The notes below the pieces were generated by a model. That model ran no database searches. It saw nothing but the letters and a program-made list of their open reading frames with translations, and was not told where the DNA came from. The translations under genes were made by a program, and so were the position numbers. This document shows positions 25,469-34,700 of a stretch of 64,000 nucleotides of DNA, piece after piece. This stretch comes from REEB76 sp963774895 (GTDB lineage: Bacteria > Pseudomonadota > Gammaproteobacteria > Natronospirales > REEB76), in the NCBI GenBank assembly GCA_963774895.1, contig CAVZGN010000004.1:415707-479706 (forward strand), in the 5' to 3' direction. Numbering within the stretch: the first letter of the stretch is position 1; each line of letters opens with the position of its first letter.

Positions 25469-26834
25469 GGTTTCGCCGTCCCGGCAGTATTCGTAGCGTT
25501 GTAAACAGCGAGCGCATGCGCTCGGCACCCTTAATCCCGGGGTGAGTCTCTACACCCGAATTGACGTCCAGCGCCCAGGCGCCAAACGACGCGGCCGCCG
25601 CAACATTCCCCGGTCCGATGCCGCCGGCAAGCACACAGTTCGAGAGATCCACGCCAGCGAGTGCGCGCGCATCGAAGGTGATGCCGCTGCCGCCGAGACG
25701 ACCGCCGCGGCCGGTATCCAGCAGCAGGCGTTCGGCTCCGTAATCAGCCACTGGCGGCAGTGGTGCCACCGCCGCCACTGCCTTCCAGATTTCACAGCCT
25801 GGGGGCAAACGCTCGCGCAAGGCATGCGCATAAGCCGCGTCTTCCTCACCATGCAGTTGCACGGCGGTGAGTTTCAAGGTTCGCGCCGTTGTGACAACTT
25901 CGTCCTGCGATTGATTACGGAACACACCCACCCAGGCAAGCGGTGCCGCGGTTTTAATACGTCGCGCTGTGGCAAGGTCGATGCGGCGCGGAGAATCCGC
26001 GGCGAAGATCAACCCGCCGAATACTGCACCAGCCTTCCAAGCGAACGCGGCATCTTCGGGCCGCGTGAGTCCGCAAACCTTGACGCGACCACAGGCAAGC
26101 TCGCGCGCACTGCGTGCCGGGTCGGCACTGCGCGAGAGACTCGTGCCGACCAGGAATCCATCCACCAGTGGCGCAAGTCGCAGCATATCGTGGCGCGAGA
26201 CGATTCCCGACTCGCTTACGATGCGCCTCCCGGTCGGAACCAGCGGGGCCAGGCGCTCGGTAACCGACAGGTCCACCGCCAGCGTGTCGAGATCGCGATT
26301 ATTGATGCCGATGATCGGTGCGCCCAGAGTAAGCGCACGCGCGAGTTCGGCATCGTCGTGTACTTCCGTGAGCGTATCCATCCCGTAGGCTTGAGCAACG
26401 TCAAAACATAACTGCCATTCGGCATCGTCGAGTATCGAAAGCATCAGCAGCACCGCATCGGCGCCGAAGGCGCGTGCCTCGGTCACTTCTTCCGGCCCGA
26501 GGATAAAATCCTTGCGCAACAGCGGGGCACGCGTCACCCCGCGCACGCGCACGAGATCTGCCAGAGTACCGCCGAAAAACTCCGGCTCGGTGAGCACCGA
26601 TACCGCGTCGGCGATGCCGTCGTATCCGGCGACCAGCGCCGCCGGATCGTAGTCTGCGATCAGCATACCGGCCGAAGGTGATGCAGCCTTGCACTCCAGG
26701 ATGAGGGCCGGCCACGGCTGCACAAGCGCAGTGGCCAGACTCGGGCCGGTGCGCGGCGACGCCGACGGTTGGCCACGCGGCGGCTGCGCGGCCAGCCGTC
26801 TGCGCTTGGCTGCGAGAATGGCTTCAAGCGCCAT
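25452..26834 (-). CDS. trpCF: Fused indole-3-glycerol-phosphate synthase / phosphoribosylanthranilate isomerase
   Basis: Two TIM-barrel domains in one chain, 460 residues. The N-terminal TrpC part (to about residue 255) shows ALILECKAASPSAG, PLLRKDFILGPEEV, IIGINNRDLDTLAVD and IVSESGIVSRHD. The C-terminal TrpF part begins VKVCGLTRPEDAAFAWKAG, with catalytic Cys, and ends LLLDTGRGGRLGGSGITFD with catalytic Asp. This fusion is typical of enteric-type trp operons. ATG 26834 (MALEAILAAKRRRLA) overlaps the trpD stop by 11 nt; a much longer open frame upstream lies inside trpD and is spurious. Confidence 0.95.
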   Translation of the reverse strand: MALEAILAAKRRRLAAQPPRGQPSASPRTGPSLATALVQPWPALILECKAASPSAGMLIADYDPAALVAGYDGIADAVSVLTEPEFFGGTLADLVRVRGVTRAPLLRKDFILGPEEVTEARAFGADAVLLMLSILDDAEWQLCFDVAQAYGMDTLTEVHDDAELARALTLGAPIIGINNRDLDTLAVDLSVTERLAPLVPTGRRIVSESGIVSRHDMLRLAPLVDGFLVGTSLSRSADPARSARELACGRVKVCGLTRPEDAAFAWKAGAVFGGLIFAADSPRRIDLATARRIKTAAPLAWVGVFRNQSQDEVVTTARTLKLTAVQLHGEEDAAYAHALRERLPPGCEIWKAVAAVAPLPPVADYGAERLLLDTGRGGRLGGSGITFDARALAGVDLSNCVLAGGIGPGNVAAAASFGAWALDVNSGVETHPGIKGAERMRSLFTTLRILPGRRNHDQGC

Positions 26835-27834
26835 CGGCAAACGCGCGCAGGCCTGCAAGCTTGTCGGCAGCGAGTCCGTCGGCGAGCGCCGCCGCGGCCT
26901 GTTGTGTGCCCGCCCGGATATCGTGAACACGCCCGCTAACCCACAGGAGAGCGCCGGCGTTGAGCGCGATCGCGTCCCGGTAAGCGCGCGGGCCACCACC
27001 GGCGAGCGTCGCTTCCAGTACGGCGGCATTCTCCTGCGGACCACTGCCCGCGAGCGCCTCGAGCGGTTGGCGTGCAAACCCTGCCATTTCAGGCGTGATC
27101 TCGAGATGCTCGATCTCACCGTCACTGATACGTGCGGCTTGCGTGGGTGCATGCAGCGCAATCTCGTCGAGGCCGCCGCCGTGGACGACCAGCGCGCTTG
27201 CGATACCGAGTGCGGCAAGTGCTTCGGCGAGCGGCATCACATACTCGGGCGCATATACCCCGACCAACTGGCACGCTGGAGCTGCCGGGTTGACCAGCGG
27301 GCCAAGCAGATTGAACAGTGTGCGCGTTGCCAACGCGCGCCGTACCGGCATGGCATGCGCGATACCCGGATGATAGTCCGGTGCAAACAGAAAGCAGATG
27401 CCAACTTCATCGAGTGCGCGTCGTGCGGTCGCGGCGTCGACACGTACGTTTACGCCGGCCGCCTCGAAGACATCGGCCGAACCCGAACGCGACGACACCG
27501 AACGGTTACCGTGCTTGGCGACCGGCAGACCGCAGGCTGCCGCAACCAGTGCGACACCGCTCGACACATTGAGTGTGCCAAATCCATCACCACCGGTGCC
27601 ACAGCAATCCGCGAACAGGTAATCGGGCCGCGGGAACGGACGCGCGGCTCTGCGCAGGGCGCGGGCGGCAGCGGCGATCTCGGAGCCGCGCTCACCCTTT
27701 AGCTTGAGCATCACCAGCAGAGCCGTGAGCACTACCGCATCGAGTTCGCCGGCTACCAGTCGTGTGAACAGCCCTTCCAGCTCTGCCGGCTCGAGGTCTT
27801 CACGCCGGTACAGCCGCTCCAGCACCGCGTTCAT
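26824..27834 (-). CDS. trpD: Anthranilate phosphoribosyltransferase
   Basis: Transfers phosphoribose from PRPP to anthranilate. The PRPP-binding glycine loop CCGTGGDGFGTLNVSSGVAL and the anthranilate-binding KHGNRSVSSRSGSADVFEA are both intact. I chose ATG 27834 (MNAVLERLY), which overlaps the trpG stop as ATGA and matches the coupling pattern of the operon; ATG 27846 is an alternative adding four residues. Length about 336 residues is standard. TrpD is a separate protein here and not fused to TrpG as in Escherichia coli. Confidence 0.95.
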   Translation of the reverse strand: MNAVLERLYRREDLEPAELEGLFTRLVAGELDAVVLTALLVMLKLKGERGSEIAAAARALRRAARPFPRPDYLFADCCGTGGDGFGTLNVSSGVALVAAACGLPVAKHGNRSVSSRSGSADVFEAAGVNVRVDAATARRALDEVGICFLFAPDYHPGIAHAMPVRRALATRTLFNLLGPLVNPAAPACQLVGVYAPEYVMPLAEALAALGIASALVVHGGGLDEIALHAPTQAARISDGEIEHLEITPEMAGFARQPLEALAGSGPQENAAVLEATLAGGGPRAYRDAIALNAGALLWVSGRVHDIRAGTQQAAAALADGLAADKLAGLRAFADGA

Positions 27835-28427
27835 GGCTTCGCCCATGCGAGCACCCGCTCGATCAGCAGGCTGCCGTCCCGGGTCAGAACCGATTCGGGA
27901 TGAAATTGCACGCCCAGCAGGCGGCGCTCCGGATCTTCCATCGCCATCGGCACGCGCGTGCCGTCTTCTTCGACCCAGGCGGTCAATCGGAATCCGGCTG
28001 GTAGCTCGGTCACAGCCAGTGAGTGATAGCGCCCCGCCACGAAGGGTTCGGTGAGTCCCGCAAAGATACCCTGGCTATCGTGACGGACCTCGCCCGATTT
28101 TCCATGTACGAGCCGCGGAGCGCGCCCGACGCTACCACCGAAGGCCGAAGCCAGCGCCTGATGGCCGAGGCACACCCCGAATACCGGGCGCCGGCCGGCA
28201 GCCCGCACCAGCAGTGGCATCAGCACCCCGGCATCTTCGGGACGTCCCGGCCCTGGCGAAGCCACCAGCAAATCGTGGGCATCGAGCCGCCTGTCCAGTA
28301 TTTCCAGCGGCGCGTCGTTGCGCCACACTTCGACACGGCTGCCAAGCCGCAGGAATTCATCGGCCAGGCTGAAGCTGAAAGAATCATGGTTATCCAGAAA
28401 CAATATCGAGACACTGCGCTCAGCCAT
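27831..28427 (-). CDS. trpG: Anthranilate synthase component II (glutamine amidotransferase)
   Basis: Class I glutamine amidotransferase that supplies ammonia to TrpE. The nucleophile Cys sits in FGVCLGHQALASAFGG, and the His/Glu pair in GVQFHPESVLT. ATG 28427 (MAERSVSILFLDNHDSF) gives 198 residues and overlaps the trpE stop by 8 nt. It may also serve PabA function, as no other such gene is visible, but placement between trpE and trpD makes the trp role primary. Confidence 0.95.
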   Translation of the reverse strand: MAERSVSILFLDNHDSFSFSLADEFLRLGSRVEVWRNDAPLEILDRRLDAHDLLVASPGPGRPEDAGVLMPLLVRAAGRRPVFGVCLGHQALASAFGGSVGRAPRLVHGKSGEVRHDSQGIFAGLTEPFVAGRYHSLAVTELPAGFRLTAWVEEDGTRVPMAMEDPERRLLGVQFHPESVLTRDGSLLIERVLAWAKP

Positions 28428-29958
28428 GGGCGATCTCCGCGCCGGCACCGAGCGCCGTGAGTACGGCGCCGGCCTTGCGTCGGGTCTCGTCGGCTTCGGC
28501 GCCAGGATCCGAATCCGCGACCACGCCCGCACCAGCCTGCACGCGCGCGATGCCGTTACGCACCAATGCCGAGCGGATCACGATGGCCGTATCGAGGTCA
28601 CCGTTGGCCGCAAGGTAGCCGACGGCGCCGCCGTAGGGTCCACGCCGCGTGGGTTCGTAACGGCGCAGGAGTTGCGCGGCACGCACCTTGGGTGCGCCGG
28701 TCAACGTGCCCATATTGAGTGTCGCCCGATAGGCGTGCAACGCATCGAGTCCCGGCGCAAGCTCACCTGCAACCCTTGAGACCAGATGCATGACATGTGA
28801 GTAGCGCTCGACCTGCATGAGCTCGGTGACACGCCGGCTTCCTGGTATGGCGACGCGCGCGATGTCGTTGCGAGCGAGATCCACCAGCATCACATGTTCG
28901 GCGATTTCCTTGGCCGAGAGTCTGAGTTCGAGTTCGAGGCGTGCGTCGCGCTCGCTGTCGATACCGCCGCCCGCTTTGCGTCCACGCGGGCGGGTGCCGG
29001 CGATCGGGCGGATTTCCACACGACGGCTTGCGGACTCGACCTTAAGCGCGCTTTCCGGAGAAGCGCCGAGCAGAACCGAATCATCCTCGGCGAGATAGAA
29101 CATGTATGGACTCGGATTGGCCGCGCGCAGGCGCGCGTAGGCGGCGAGTGGGTTAATGCATGGCACTTCCCAGGCGCGTGATGCGACGATCTGGTACACA
29201 TCTCCAGCCGCGATATGTTGGAGCGAACGTTCGACAAATGCGGCGTAGTCCGCATCGGACAGCGCCATCGATGCCGGAACCGAGGGAATTTCGCCAGCCC
29301 TATAAGCCGGCGCTTCCTGACACACACGCGTGAGCTCGCCGAGTCTGCGCCGTGCGCTGGTGCCGTCGGCGGATGGCGCGAGTACCGCAAGCGTGGTGCT
29401 TGCATGACGGTGGTCGATCGCGATGACGGCGCCGGCGAGGTGAAAGGAATAATCGGGATAGCCGGTGGGATCGGAAGCCGCAGGCGGCAAGGATTCAAAC
29501 GCACCCACCAGGTCATAGGCGAAACAACCAAATCCGAAGATGCGTGCGGCATTGTCACTGTTAGACAGACCAAGGATTGCTGCGCGCAGTGGATCGAGAA
29601 CGCTAGACGCGGTGAGCACTGTAGCTTGATCTTGCTCGGCTGGTAGCGGTGGCGCAAAGCGGAACACGCGCACACCATCGCGACACTCGTGTTCCCTACC
29701 GATACTTGCAGCGATCTCGGCGGCGAGTGTTTCAGCCTGCGGCTTGCGAGTGACAAGGCGCACCTCGCCGTCACGCGCAGTGATGCTCAGCCATGGATCA
29801 AGAAAAATGAAACTCTGCGCGCTCTCCTGCGTACCCGCGTCCGCGGTTTCGAACAGCGCGGTCGGACCGGCCGTGGTGTTCGCGGCGGCCGCATAGACGC
29901 TGAGCGGATCGAAGGCTCCGTCAACACGCCGGACCAGTACCGAACAGGCGTTCTTCAC
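28420..29958 (-). CDS. trpE: Anthranilate synthase component I
   Basis: Converts chorismate to anthranilate with TrpG. The C-terminal chorismate-binding part is complete: PIAGTRPRGRKAGGGIDSE, MLVDLARNDIARVA, MGTLTGAPKVRAAQLL and VQAGAGVVADSDPGAEADE. The N-terminal part resembles the enteric TrpE (FGFGCFAYDLVGAFESLP). The usual tryptophan-feedback motif LLES appears as LFET, a conservative change that could tune inhibition (inference). The start is GTG 29958, overlapping the DAHP synthase stop by 4 nt. Length 512 residues. Confidence 0.95.
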   Translation of the reverse strand: MKNACSVLVRRVDGAFDPLSVYAAAANTTAGPTALFETADAGTQESAQSFIFLDPWLSITARDGEVRLVTRKPQAETLAAEIAASIGREHECRDGVRVFRFAPPLPAEQDQATVLTASSVLDPLRAAILGLSNSDNAARIFGFGCFAYDLVGAFESLPPAASDPTGYPDYSFHLAGAVIAIDHRHASTTLAVLAPSADGTSARRRLGELTRVCQEAPAYRAGEIPSVPASMALSDADYAAFVERSLQHIAAGDVYQIVASRAWEVPCINPLAAYARLRAANPSPYMFYLAEDDSVLLGASPESALKVESASRRVEIRPIAGTRPRGRKAGGGIDSERDARLELELRLSAKEIAEHVMLVDLARNDIARVAIPGSRRVTELMQVERYSHVMHLVSRVAGELAPGLDALHAYRATLNMGTLTGAPKVRAAQLLRRYEPTRRGPYGGAVGYLAANGDLDTAIVIRSALVRNGIARVQAGAGVVADSDPGAEADETRRKAGAVLTALGAGAEIAHG

Positions 29959-30968
29959 AGGCGTCTGCCGGAAGCTTCAACGAATGGCCGTAGTTCCCGC
30001 ATCAGGCGCGCAAAGTTTTCCGGCGTCAGCGACTGGCGACCATCGGACAGTGCCTCAGCCGGTGACGGGTGCACCTCGATCAGCAGGCCATCGGCGCCCA
30101 CGGCCGCAGCGGCCTTGGCGAGTGGAGCCACCAGTTCCGCCATTCCGGTCCCGTGTGAGGGATCGACCAGCACCGGCAAATGCGTGTTGCGTTTGAGCCA
30201 GGCGACCGCGTTGAGATCAAGCGTGTTGCGGGTCGCGGTCTCGAAGGTACGTATGCCCCGTTCGCACAGCACGACTCCATCGTTGCCTTCGTTGAGGATG
30301 TACTCGGCGGCCAGCAGCAGTTCCTCGACCGTCGCTGACAGCCCGCGTTTGAGCACCACCGGCATTCCGCTCTTGCCAACCGCACGCAGCAGCGAGTAGT
30401 TCTGCATGTTGCGCGCACCGATCTGAAGGGCGCCCACACATCCTGTAAAACTCGGAAGATCCGCGGCATCCAGTATTTCGGTCACGACCGGCAACCGATA
30501 ACGCCTGGAAACCGTTGCCAGCAGCAGCAGTGCTTCCGGTCCGAATCCCTGGAAACTGTAGGGACTGGTGCGCGGCTTGTAGGCGCCGCCGCGCAGAGCG
30601 TGCGCACCGCCGGCCGCCACGGCCGCGGCAGCCGCATCGATCTGCGCTTCACTCTCAACCGCGCAGGGCCCGGCGATCACCACGAAACGATCACCGCCGA
30701 CCGCAACGCTGCCGATCGACACCACCGTATCGTGCGGATGCAGTGCTCGGCTTGCGCGCCTATAGGGAGCCTTTTCGCGCACGACTTCTTCGACCAACGG
30801 GTGACGGTCGAGAGCCAGGCTCTCGAGTACCGAACTGGAACCTACGAGTGCAAATGCACGGCTGCCGTTGCCGGACACAGCGAGCACGGTCATATCCTGC
30901 GTACGCAGCTCCGCGAGCAGCCGTTCACGTTCGATTTCCGTCACCTCTGGTTTGAGTACGAAAAACAT
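29955..30968 (-). CDS. aroF: 3-deoxy-7-phosphoheptulonate (DAHP) synthase, type I-beta-like
   Basis: First enzyme of the shikimate pathway, condensing phosphoenolpyruvate and erythrose-4-phosphate. About 70 N-terminal residues (MFFVLKPEVTEIERERLLA) form the ferredoxin-like regulatory domain seen in Thermotoga-type enzymes. The barrel follows with VVIAGPCAVESEAQ, LRGGAYKPRTSPYSFQG, LQIGARNMQNYSLLRAVG and LVDPSHGTGM. 337 residues. It is the first structural gene behind the trp leader and attenuator, so its expression should follow tryptophan supply. Feedback inhibition through the N-terminal domain is likely from the family, but the effector is not predictable here. Confidence 0.93.
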   Translation of the reverse strand: MFFVLKPEVTEIERERLLAELRTQDMTVLAVSGNGSRAFALVGSSSVLESLALDRHPLVEEVVREKAPYRRASRALHPHDTVVSIGSVAVGGDRFVVIAGPCAVESEAQIDAAAAAVAAGGAHALRGGAYKPRTSPYSFQGFGPEALLLLATVSRRYRLPVVTEILDAADLPSFTGCVGALQIGARNMQNYSLLRAVGKSGMPVVLKRGLSATVEELLLAAEYILNEGNDGVVLCERGIRTFETATRNTLDLNAVAWLKRNTHLPVLVDPSHGTGMAELVAPLAKAAAAVGADGLLIEVHPSPAEALSDGRQSLTPENFARLMRELRPFVEASGRRL

Positions 30969-31001
30969 GCTGGTTCCACCTCAATCCGTTTTGCCAAATA
31001 A

Positions 31002-31027
31002 AAAGGCCCGCATCGCTGCGGGCCTTT
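31002..31027 (-). terminator. trp operon attenuator (Rho-independent terminator)
   Basis: On the minus strand AAAGGCCCGC pairs with GCGGGCCTTT (31018-31027 with 31002-31011), followed by TTTTTATT. The 5' arm contains CCCGCAGC (31015-31022), complementary to GCTGCGGG (31071-31078) inside the last leader codons, so the two stems exclude each other. A separate perfect 10-bp pairing joins 31103-31112 and 31054-31063. The arrangement lies between trpL and aroF. Confidence 0.88.
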
Positions 31028-31066
31028 ACCAAATTCCTGACGCCAATATGCTCTAATCAGGCAGGA

Positions 31067-31129
31067 TTAACCCGCAGCCAGTCCTCCGGGCCGCCACCAC
31101 CATGCCTGATTAAAATGTTGTGCGTTCAT
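31067..31129 (-). CDS. trpL: trp operon leader peptide
   Basis: A 20-codon ORF, MNAQHFNQAWWWRPGGLAAG, with three consecutive Trp codons, lying about 100 nt upstream of aroF and directly before the attenuator. This is the classic ribosome-stalling leader: lack of charged tRNA-Trp stalls translation at the WWW run, leaves the leader segment at 31071-31078 free to pair with the 5' arm of the terminator, and allows read-through. When translation finishes, the ribosome covers that segment and the terminator forms. No Shine-Dalgarno sequence is evident before the ATG, so translation may be leaderless (inference). Confidence 0.9.
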   Translation of the reverse strand: MNAQHFNQAWWWRPGGLAAG

Positions 31130-31137
31130 GGGCGCAG

Positions 31138-31167
31138 ACGGTAGCGTGTGTTCCACCATCCTGTCAA
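31138..31167 (-). promoter_or_regulatory. Candidate promoter of the trp operon
   Basis: On the minus strand a perfect TTGACA (31162-31167) is followed after 18 nt by TACCGT (31138-31143), a weak -10. Transcription would begin close to the trpL start codon at 31129. An AT-rich segment further upstream (31180-31200) is an alternative. No TrpR-type operator was recognised. Confidence 0.4.
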
Positions 31168-31305
31168 GTGCAGCGCGACGATATATTCCGATTATTTTCA
31201 GCATGCCACAGAAACATGATTCGATGGCAACCCTATGGCTATACCACATTTGCCTTCACTAAATACTCGGATAAAATTTACCGATAAATCAATATCGAGA
31301 AGCGA

Positions 31306-31788
31306 TCAGCTCGCGGCACGCCGGTGCGGCATGGCTTCCAGGAGCTTGGCTTCGATGGCTTCCAGGTCGGGGATTACCGGCCGTTCGTTGGCCATGCGCA
31401 GGCGGTTTAATACCGGCGCGTCCTCGCCGTAGGCATTTTCCGGATCCACACTCAGCACGGTGGCATTCACGCGCACCAGATAGGGATAGCCTTGGGTCAA
31501 CAGGGCGAATACCGGTGGGTCCATGTGTCCGTTGATGGTGAACATGACAGCGATGCGTGTGCGGTTCGCACGCTCGGGGATCTTGCGGCTGCACAGCCCC
31601 TCGAAGGAAATCAGCGGGATCTCCTGGCCCTGCCAGTTGATGAGCCCCAACAGCCACTCGGGAGTACCCCTTACCGGACGGGGGCGCGTGTAGCCCATGA
31701 CTTCCGCCACCGACAAGCGCGGCAAGATGAGCTTGCCGCCAGCGAACGGGATCAGCAGGCTATAAACCTCTTCCAGACCCTGTGGCAT
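31306..31788 (-). CDS. chpC: CheW-like coupling protein ChpC
   Basis: 160 residues of CheW fold: LLIPFAGGKLILPRLSVAEV, then the typical PEWLLGLINWQGQEIPLISF. CheW proteins link receptors to the CheA-type kinase. Its place at the end of the Pil-Chp cluster, 6 nt after chpA, corresponds to ChpC of Pseudomonas aeruginosa. There chpC follows chpB; here no chpB is present. The gene is the last of the cluster; the trp promoter region follows on the same strand. Confidence 0.82.
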   Translation of the reverse strand: MPQGLEEVYSLLIPFAGGKLILPRLSVAEVMGYTRPRPVRGTPEWLLGLINWQGQEIPLISFEGLCSRKIPERANRTRIAVMFTINGHMDPPVFALLTQGYPYLVRVNATVLSVDPENAYGEDAPVLNRLRMANERPVIPDLEAIEAKLLEAMPHRRAAS

Positions 31789-31794
31789 GCAGCT

Positions 31795-34700
31795 TCACTC
31801 CCAATGAGTGCGTTGCGGGTGAAAATTACCGACTAATTCCTGGATGTTCTCCAGCAACTCGGTTTCCTGATAGGGCTTGCCCAGATATTTATTCACGCCG
31901 ATCTCCATGGCATGTTTGCGGTGTTTCTCGCCGGTGCGTGAGGTGATCATGACGATGGGTATATTCTTGAAGCGCTCATCATTGCGCATGTGTTGTGCCA
32001 GTTCATAACCATCCATGCGCGGCATCTCGATATCCAGCAACATGATATTGGGTACATGATCCTGCAATAGTGCCAGCGCATCCACGCCGTCCTTGGCGGT
32101 GATTACGCGCATACCATAGCGCTCCAGCAGACGCTGGGTAACACGCCGAACGGTGATGGAATCGTCCACCACCATGGCGAAGATGCGGGTATCTTCCTTG
32201 GGCGCTTCGCGTTCCAGTACCTCGAGCGCATCTTCAGCCGTTTGCGTCATGCTGCGAGTCAGGACCGAAACATCCAGGATCAGCAGGATGCTGCCGTCGC
32301 CCAGAATCGTGGCGCCGGAGATGCCGCGGATACTGCTTACCTGTGGGCCCACGGACTTAACCACCACTTCGCGGCTGCCTTGCATGCCTTCGGTGATGAG
32401 TGCGACGTTGGCATCCGTGCCGTGTACCAGCAGCAACGGCACAGTCGTCAGTTCTTCAGGAAACTGGGGGGCGCCGATGCCGAGCAATGTGGATAGATGC
32501 TGCAACTGGTACGGGCGGCCACCGTAGAGATAAGCAGGATTTTCGCTAGCCAACAGCCGCTCTAGTTCGGTGCGCGGTATGCGTGCGATACCTTCGATGC
32601 TCGGCAAGGGGATGGCGTAAGCTTGTTCCGCCACGGTCACCAACAGCGCCTGCGTGATGGCGAGCGTAAACGGCAGACGCACGCTGAACTTGGCGCCCCG
32701 GCCGGCGGTGGAATCGATCCGCAGTGTGCCGCCAAGCTGTTTGATCTCGTTCGCCACCACATCCATACCTACACCACGGCCGGCCGATTGGGTCACTCGG
32801 TCGGCGGTCGAGAAGCCGGGTTCCAGGATCAGGGCCATGGTTTCGCGCTCACTGAGCCTAGTGTTCTTGGGCGTCAGCCCCATCTCTTCAGCCTTGCGGC
32901 GAATAGCGTGCAGGTCCAGGCCGCGGCCGTCATCCGCCACTTCCATGACCACTTCCGAACCTTCGCGACTGAGCGTGATACTGATGGTACCCTCAGCCGG
33001 TTTCTTGAGCTGTTGGCGCACTTCCGCAGTCTCAATGCCATGGACTACGGCATTACGCAGCATATGTTCGATGGGGGCCAGTACGCGTTCCAGCACTTGG
33101 CGGTCCATCTCCCCTTCTGAACCGAGGAATTTAATATCCACCTGCTTATGTGATTCGTCAGCAGTCTGGCGCACCACGCGGCGCAGGCGTTGTGCATGCC
33201 GTGAGAACGGCACCATGCGTGTCCGCATGAGACCGTCCTGGAGTTCGGTGGTGACGCGCGACTGCTGCAGTAACAGCGTCTCCGCCTCGCGCGCTTGGCT
33301 AAGCAACAGGCTTTGCAGGCTCACCAGGTCGCTGGTGGATTCACCCAGCGCGCGCGACAGCTGTTGCAGCATGGAATAACGGTCCAGCTCCAATGGATCG
33401 AAATCGGGGTTTCCGAGCTTGCCACTTTCCTGCTGGAACTGATGCAAGATCTGCGCCTCGGTCTCAATCTCCAGTTTGCGCAGTTGGTCACGCAAACGCA
33501 CGACCGTCTGCTCAAGTTCCCCGAGGTTGAAATTTATGGAATGCACGTGCTGTTCCAAGCGTGAGCGATATATACCGACTTCACCGGCATAGTTGAGCGC
33601 GTTTTCCAGCAAATCCGCGCGCACCCGCACCAGCTCATGCTGGATACGTGAAGCGGTGCGGCGTTCAGCGGCGCCACCCAGGGCGGCTTCCGCCGCTGCC
33701 ATGGATTCCTCAGTTTCGCTTTCCGCCTCGGCATCGGCTTCAGCCTCGGCTTGCGGTTGCGGAGGTAGTTCCCTGACAGGCGCTGAGGTCACGGACGATG
33801 GTCTTGATTGGAAGCGCTCTTCAGAGCGTTCCGGTTCCAACTCCGCATCCACTGTTCGGCCATGGACCTGGCGCAGGTTGGCCACCAGATCAGCGGCATC
33901 CACCATGGGTTTACTAGCATGGCTCTGTTCGAGCATGCGATGCAGACGGTCTACCGAGCGGTTGAGCAACGCCACGAGTTGCGTGGACACAGCGATACGG
34001 CCGTCGACCACATCCGTCAGCACGGTTTCCAGTTCATGGCTCAGGTCGCCCACTGGGGTCAAACCCGCCATGCGCGCGCCGCCCTTGAGCGTATGCAGAT
34101 TGCGCTGTAGTTGCATCACCAGCTGGGGGTCATCGCGCTTCTGCGACCATTGGTTGAGTGTGTTGTCGGTGGAATCCAGCAATTCTGTGGCCTCTTCGAA
34201 AAATATTGCTGCCAGGTCCGGATCAAAATCTTTAAGATCGGAGAGTTGCACATAGCGTAACGGCTGTTCCGTACGGGTGATCACTGCGGGTTTAACACTC
34301 CCGGCTTGCTGTATTCCTACTGCCAGAGGTTGCAGTTGCAGGTTGATTCGTTTGAGCAGATTTTCATCAAGGGCTGTGACGCCGCGGGCGGTATCCAGCG
34401 TCTCAAGCATGGCGCGCGCTGATTCCAGCACCTCGCCAAGCAATGCCAGAACGCTATCAGGCATGGGAACATCCTGGGCACTCAGGTCCATAAGATAGCG
34501 CTGCACAGGTTCGGTCAGTGCCGCCATGCTTGAAATGCCCGCCATGGAAGCACTGCCAAACAAGGTGTGCATGGCACGTACCACCTCCTCGTCAGGTACG
34601 CGTTTATCCGTATGAGTGCGCGCCTGTTGCAGGAATGCCGCCAGTATTCCCAGATGGCCTTGTGCCTCTCGGCTGAAGATAGCGTGTAGACGGGAATCCA

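Noticed and set aside
26835..27218. Long N-terminal extension of the trpCF reading frame
   Set aside because: It lies within trpD in another frame and is Arg/Ser-rich; the TrpC family N-terminus begins at ATG 26834.
26689..27702. A 337-codon plus-strand open frame opposite trpD and trpC
   Set aside because: Arg- and Cys-rich shadow of the trp genes without motifs or a ribosome-binding site.
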